Below are positions 59,995-64,000 of a stretch of DNA of 64,000 nucleotides, in pieces. Source of the stretch: Siniperca chuatsi (Eukaryota > Chordata > Actinopteri > Centrarchiformes > Sinipercidae); NCBI RefSeq assembly GCF_020085105.1, contig NC_058053.1:21496888-21560887 (forward strand), read 5' to 3'. The position numbers and the translations under genes are program-made. Position 1 is the stretch's first letter, and each line of letters starts with the position of its first letter. The notes under the pieces are model-generated. The model made no database searches and was not told the origin of the DNA. It saw nothing but the letters and a program-made list of their open reading frames with translations.

Positions 59995-61616
59995 CAGTAT
60001 TGTTCAAAATAATAGCAGTACAATGTGACTAACCAGAATAATCAAGGTTTTTAGTATATTTTTTATTGCTACGTGGCAAACAAGTTACCAGTAGGTTCAG
60101 TAGATTCTCAGAAAACAAATGAGACCCAGCATTCATGATATGCACGCTCTTAAGGCTGTGCAATTGGGGTATTAGTTGAATTAGTTGAAAGGGGTGTGTT
60201 CAAAAAAATAGCAGTGTGGCATTCAATCACTGAGGTCATCAATTTTGTGAAGAAACAGGTGTGAATCAGGTGGCCCCTATTTAAGGATGAAGCCAACACT
60301 TGTTGAACATGCATTTGAAAGCTGAGGAAAATGGGTCGTTCAAGACATTGTTCAGAAGAACAGCGTACTTTGATTAAAAAGTTGATTGAGAGGGAAAACC
60401 TATAAAGAGGTGCAAAAATGATAGGCTGTTCAGCTAAAATGATCTCCAATGCCTTAAAATGGAGAGCAAAACCAGAGAGACGTGGAAGAAAACGGAAGAC
60501 AACCATCAAAATGGATAGAAGAATAACCAGAATGGCAAAGGCTCAGCCAATGATCACCTCCAGGATGATCAAAGACAGTCTGGAGTTACCTGTAAGTACT
60601 GTGACAGTTAGAAGACGTCTGTGTGAAGCTAATCTATTTTCAAGAATCCCCGCAAAGTCCCTCTGTTAAAAAAAAAGGCATGTGCAGAAGAGGTTACAAT
60701 TTGCCAAAGAACACATCAACTGGCCTAAAGAGAAATGGAGGAACATTTTGTGGACTGATGAGAGCAAAATAGTTCTTTTTGGGTCCAGGGCCACAGGCAG
60801 TTTGTGAGACGACCCCAAACTCTGAATTCAAGCCACAGTACACAGTGAAGACAGTGAAGCATGGAGGTGCAAGCATCATGATATGGGCATGTTTCTCCTA
60901 CTATGGTGTTGGGCCTATTTATCGCATACCAGGGATCATGGATCAGTTTGCATATGTTAAAATACTTGAAGAGGTCATGTTGCCCTATGCTGAAGAGGAC
61001 ATGCCCTTGAAATGGTTGTTTCAACAAGACAATGACCCAAAACACACTAGTAAACGGGCAAAGTCTTGGTTCCAAACCAACAAAATTAATGTTATGGAGT
61101 GGCCAGCCCAATCTCCAGACCTTAATCCAATTGAGAACTTGTGGGGTGATATCAAAAATGCTGTTTCTGAAGCAAAACCAAGAAATGTGAATGAATTGTG
61201 GAATGTTGTTAAAGAATCATGGAGTGGAATAACAGCTGAGAGGTGCCACAAGTTGGTTGACTCCATGCCACACAGATGTCAAGCAGTTTTAAAAACTGTG
61301 GTCATACAACTAAATATTAGTTTAGTGATTCACAGGATTGCTAAATCCCAGAAAAAAATTTTTTTGTACAAAATAGTTTTGAGTTTGTACAGTCAAAGGT
61401 AGACACTGCTATTTTTTTGAACACACCCCTTTCAACTAATACCCCAATTGCACAGCCTTAAGAGCGTGCATATCATGAATGCTGGGTCTTGTTTGTTTTC
61501 TGAGAATCTACTGAACCTACTGGTAACTTGTTTGCCACGTAGCAATAAAAAATATACTAAAAACCTTGATTATTCTGGTTAGTCACATTGTACTGCTATT
61601 ATTTTGAACAATACTG
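59995..61616 (+). mobile_element. Full-length Tc1-like transposon with long IR/DR termini
   Basis: A 1,622-bp element starting CAGTATTGTTCAAAATAATA and ending with the inverse, flanked by TA at 59993-59994 and 61617-61618. The terminal inverted repeats (59995-60217 and 61403-61616) are nearly identical; differences are a 9-bp tandem duplication on the left (ttagttgaa twice, 60174-60190) and two adjacent substitutions. Each arm carries a direct repeat at both ends: GTTCAAAATAATAGCAGT outside and GTTCAAAAAAATAGCAGT inside, the IR/DR arrangement of Tc1 elements such as Sleeping Beauty. It lies in the plekhm3 intron in the same orientation as the gene. Confidence 0.93.
60331..61402 (+). pseudogene. 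Tc1-family DD34E transposase, disrupted
   Basis: Recognisable parts in order are an N-terminal paired-like helix-turn-helix (MGRSRHCSEEQRTLIKK; IGCSAKMISNALKWRAKPER), a second helix-turn-helix (TVRRRLCEANLF) and the catalytic core with [20 protein letters not shown] and SPDLNPIENLWGD (DD34E). Breaks: a frameshift near 60390-60405 leading to TAA at 60403-60405, an in-frame TAA at 60667-60669, and two further frame changes between about 60785 and 60825 after the first catalytic Asp. The intact C-terminal frame runs 60779-61402 and stops exactly at the inner border of the right inverted repeat. The protein cannot be functional as it stands. Confidence 0.92.
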
Positions 61617-64000
61617 TATCGACCCAGCTGTTTCATCGGTCAGCACAGTACTATCATAACCAATACAATGGATGGGAAAAACAACAAAAATAAGACCTAA
61701 ATTGTAATAAACCGGAATTATCATTTTGGTTTTGAACCACTGGTCGTACAATGTCGCCATTTTTCACTTAACCTGACATTTTACATGCCAAAGGATTCAT
61801 CAATAATCTAAAAATAAATCAACAGGTAAATTGATTAATAAAATGATTGTTAGTTTCAAACCTAGTTCAGTCCATCATTCAGTCTGTGTGGCTGGTGCTC
61901 CAACATGAGTTTTTTTTTTTTTTTTCTCTTTCTTTTGGATAAAACAGATAAAACAGGAATCCAGCTCTCAGTGCTGATTAGACCATTGTCTGTCTTTTTC
62001 AAACGTCAGATTCTTGTCTATGGTAGAAAATAGCTGGACTAATTTCTCTTTATTGTCTGCCTTTATCTGTCCTTGTTTGATCTCCCCTTCTTCTCTTTCA
62101 TGCAATTCCTTTTTTCCTCTCATCTCTCGATAGCCTTTTACTCATTCTGTCTTTTTCCCCTTTTTCAGTCTGTGTTGTTTCTTGTGTTGAAGCTGCTGAC
62201 AAACAGGCCGACACACGCCTCTCTTCTTCTGTCGTTCTCCTTTTCATTTTTTTCTGTAGCTTGCCATGCCTCTGTTTTCCAAAACCTAGATAACAATCTT
62301 CCGTTTCTTTTCTTCTCTACCTCTCTTCATTTGCTGTTTTCCTCCAGGCCCCATGTCCTCTGAGATTGTGTGGATGGGGGACACCTGTTGCAGTACTGTG
62401 GCACTCAGCTGTTTGTGTGTGTGTGTGTGTGTGTGAGATCATAGACCAGGTCCGGGTGTTTGGGTGAAGAATGAACTTTAAAGAGTCTAGAAGACAAAGC
62501 AGACAGTGGGACAGATATCAGGCTGAATAGAGCCGAGGATCTGTTGGTCTTTAGGTCCACAAAACACTTTTTTATTTAAGTCTGCTGTGTTGTGACTACT
62601 GGAAGAACCACGACTGTTATCGGAGTCGTACTTAAAAGAATTTGGCAGGTAGATTTTTGGCAAACATGGATATTAATATTAGAAGACGCACTAAACAAGA
62701 AGATGAAAAATAATTTCAACTGTCAGTAAAATATTGTTCACAGTTTTGGACATACTGAAGGACGTACATGTGGTTTTCAGGAGTTTAAGGGCAGGAGTGA
62801 ACACAATTAGGTAGGATTTTCCGGCATCTCCAGCAAATAACACATCATGATGAGATTGCTAATTGTGAAATTGGTCATGGTAGTCAAACATAACATCATT
62901 TAAGCTCTAACTCCTCAAGAACACCACATTTAGTTTTGTGGATAGAGACCTGAGATATAAAGATAGATCATTTAACCAGAACTTTAACCACAAAAATACA
63001 GCATGCAGAGACTTTAAGACTTAAATATAGTTTTGGTCACCAAATGTCTTTGGTTACTAAAATTGGTGACTAAGTAACAAAAGTGTTTATAGCTGTTCTT
63101 GAAGGCCACACTCGAAGGTGGGGTGAAAAGCAAGCAGTCATAATAGTTGTTTAAATATGAAGATACACTTTCAGACAGTCTGTCCCGGAAGATGTTCAAA
63201 GTGTTGCACGTTTTTGTACACAAGTGTTTCTGTCACTTTTGGTGACGCGTTGGTTTTGGGAAGTTACAGAAATTGTCTGACGCAGCTCCCCCAATTTCGA
63301 TGTTGGAAATATGTGAGGGGAGGTTTCCTAAGCTGTTCAACCATCTGACAAACACTTTGTTTGTAAGAAGCATACTGACGCCTCAGGTTTCTTTTACTTA
63401 CATAGCTGTTATTTCTGTTCACCTCTAGCATATTTTTAGTGTATTATAATTGCACATTGCCCTCAATAAATTGGAATATAACTTAAATGAACATGTGGTA
63501 GAGAAAGTGTTGTCATGTGTTTGTATTTTGTTTTGTCCCTGGGTAGTGTCTGCAGGCTGCAGAGCCTACTGCCAGGCAGTTTATAGCTTTCAACAAGCTC
63601 GACCAATTAAATGGTTTGGGTACCCTGTTTGTAGGGATGTGAAACTCAGGGCAAAAACTTTCCAAAGAGTTTGCTGCTTGTCATGATGCTTTTTCAATGT
63701 GAGAAAATGGTAAAAGTTGAAGGCGACGAGTGTCTGTAATCTGGATTTTTATAGATGAGCAGTAAGAGGACGCTGTAATTTAGTGATTAATTCTAGAACA
63801 GTAAAGCCCTCACACTGAAAGCTCCCAACACAAAAACTTTATTAACACCACAAACCGAATGAGGTTTTGAGCAAACTGCTTCTTATGAAGACACATTTTG
63901 ATGTTTCAGTGTCACTCAGTGGTGAATATGGAGCTTACTGTTTTCATTTTTGCTCATGTTCAGTCCAGCTATTTTTTTTTTGCATGATGTGCATGTTTTA

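Noticed and set aside
63541..63690. Possible plekhm3 exon after tgtctgcag at about 63554
   Set aside because: The translation has no similarity to the PLEKHM zinc-binding region and no suitable donor follows.

Overview
The window is vertebrate nuclear DNA, almost certainly from a percomorph teleost. Genes are split by GT-AG introns. (CA)n/(TG)n tracts are very dense. The dispersed repeats are families typical of ray-finned fish: a Tc1-like element with long inverted repeats, hAT-like and palindromic MITEs, a tRNA-derived SINE and non-LTR retrotransposon tails. Nothing looks bacterial, organellar or viral. No BLAST or alignment could be run; gene names rest on recognising the spliced translations.

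Layout. (1) 1-4487 (+): last five exons of an SLC22 organic cation/carnitine transporter (OCTN, slc22a4/5-like), cut by the left edge. (2) 4488-6740: 3'UTR and intergenic DNA with an isolated promoter-like cluster near 5895-5982. (3) about 6740-28735 (+): complete sestd1, with one non-coding and 18 coding exons (743 codons by my splice model, frame closed throughout). Its introns carry most of the repeats, including a 65-unit 20-bp minisatellite in intron 1 and a nested transposon in intron 3. (4) 33352-29981 (-): complete dnajc15, six coding exons, 148 residues, tail-to-tail with sestd1. (5) 33353-44488: about 11 kb without a recognisable coding gene. (6) 44489 to the right edge (+): 5' part of plekhm3, with two large coding exons (45053-45575 and 52597-53706) holding both PH domains. 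The zinc-finger C-terminus lies beyond the window. The last 10.3 kb is intron and contains a complete but decayed Tc1-like transposon.

The four genes are not an operon and have no obvious shared pathway: a plasma-membrane transporter, a phospholipid-binding SEC14/spectrin scaffold, an inner-mitochondrial-membrane J-protein and a PH-domain scaffold.

I found no convincing new protein system. The most interesting signals are structural: introns with (CA)n at the donor and (TG)n at the acceptor, the indel-free minisatellite, a hAT-like insertion nested in another MITE, a Tc1 element with near-perfect IR/DR ends around a broken transposase, and a perfect 18-bp intronic hairpin.
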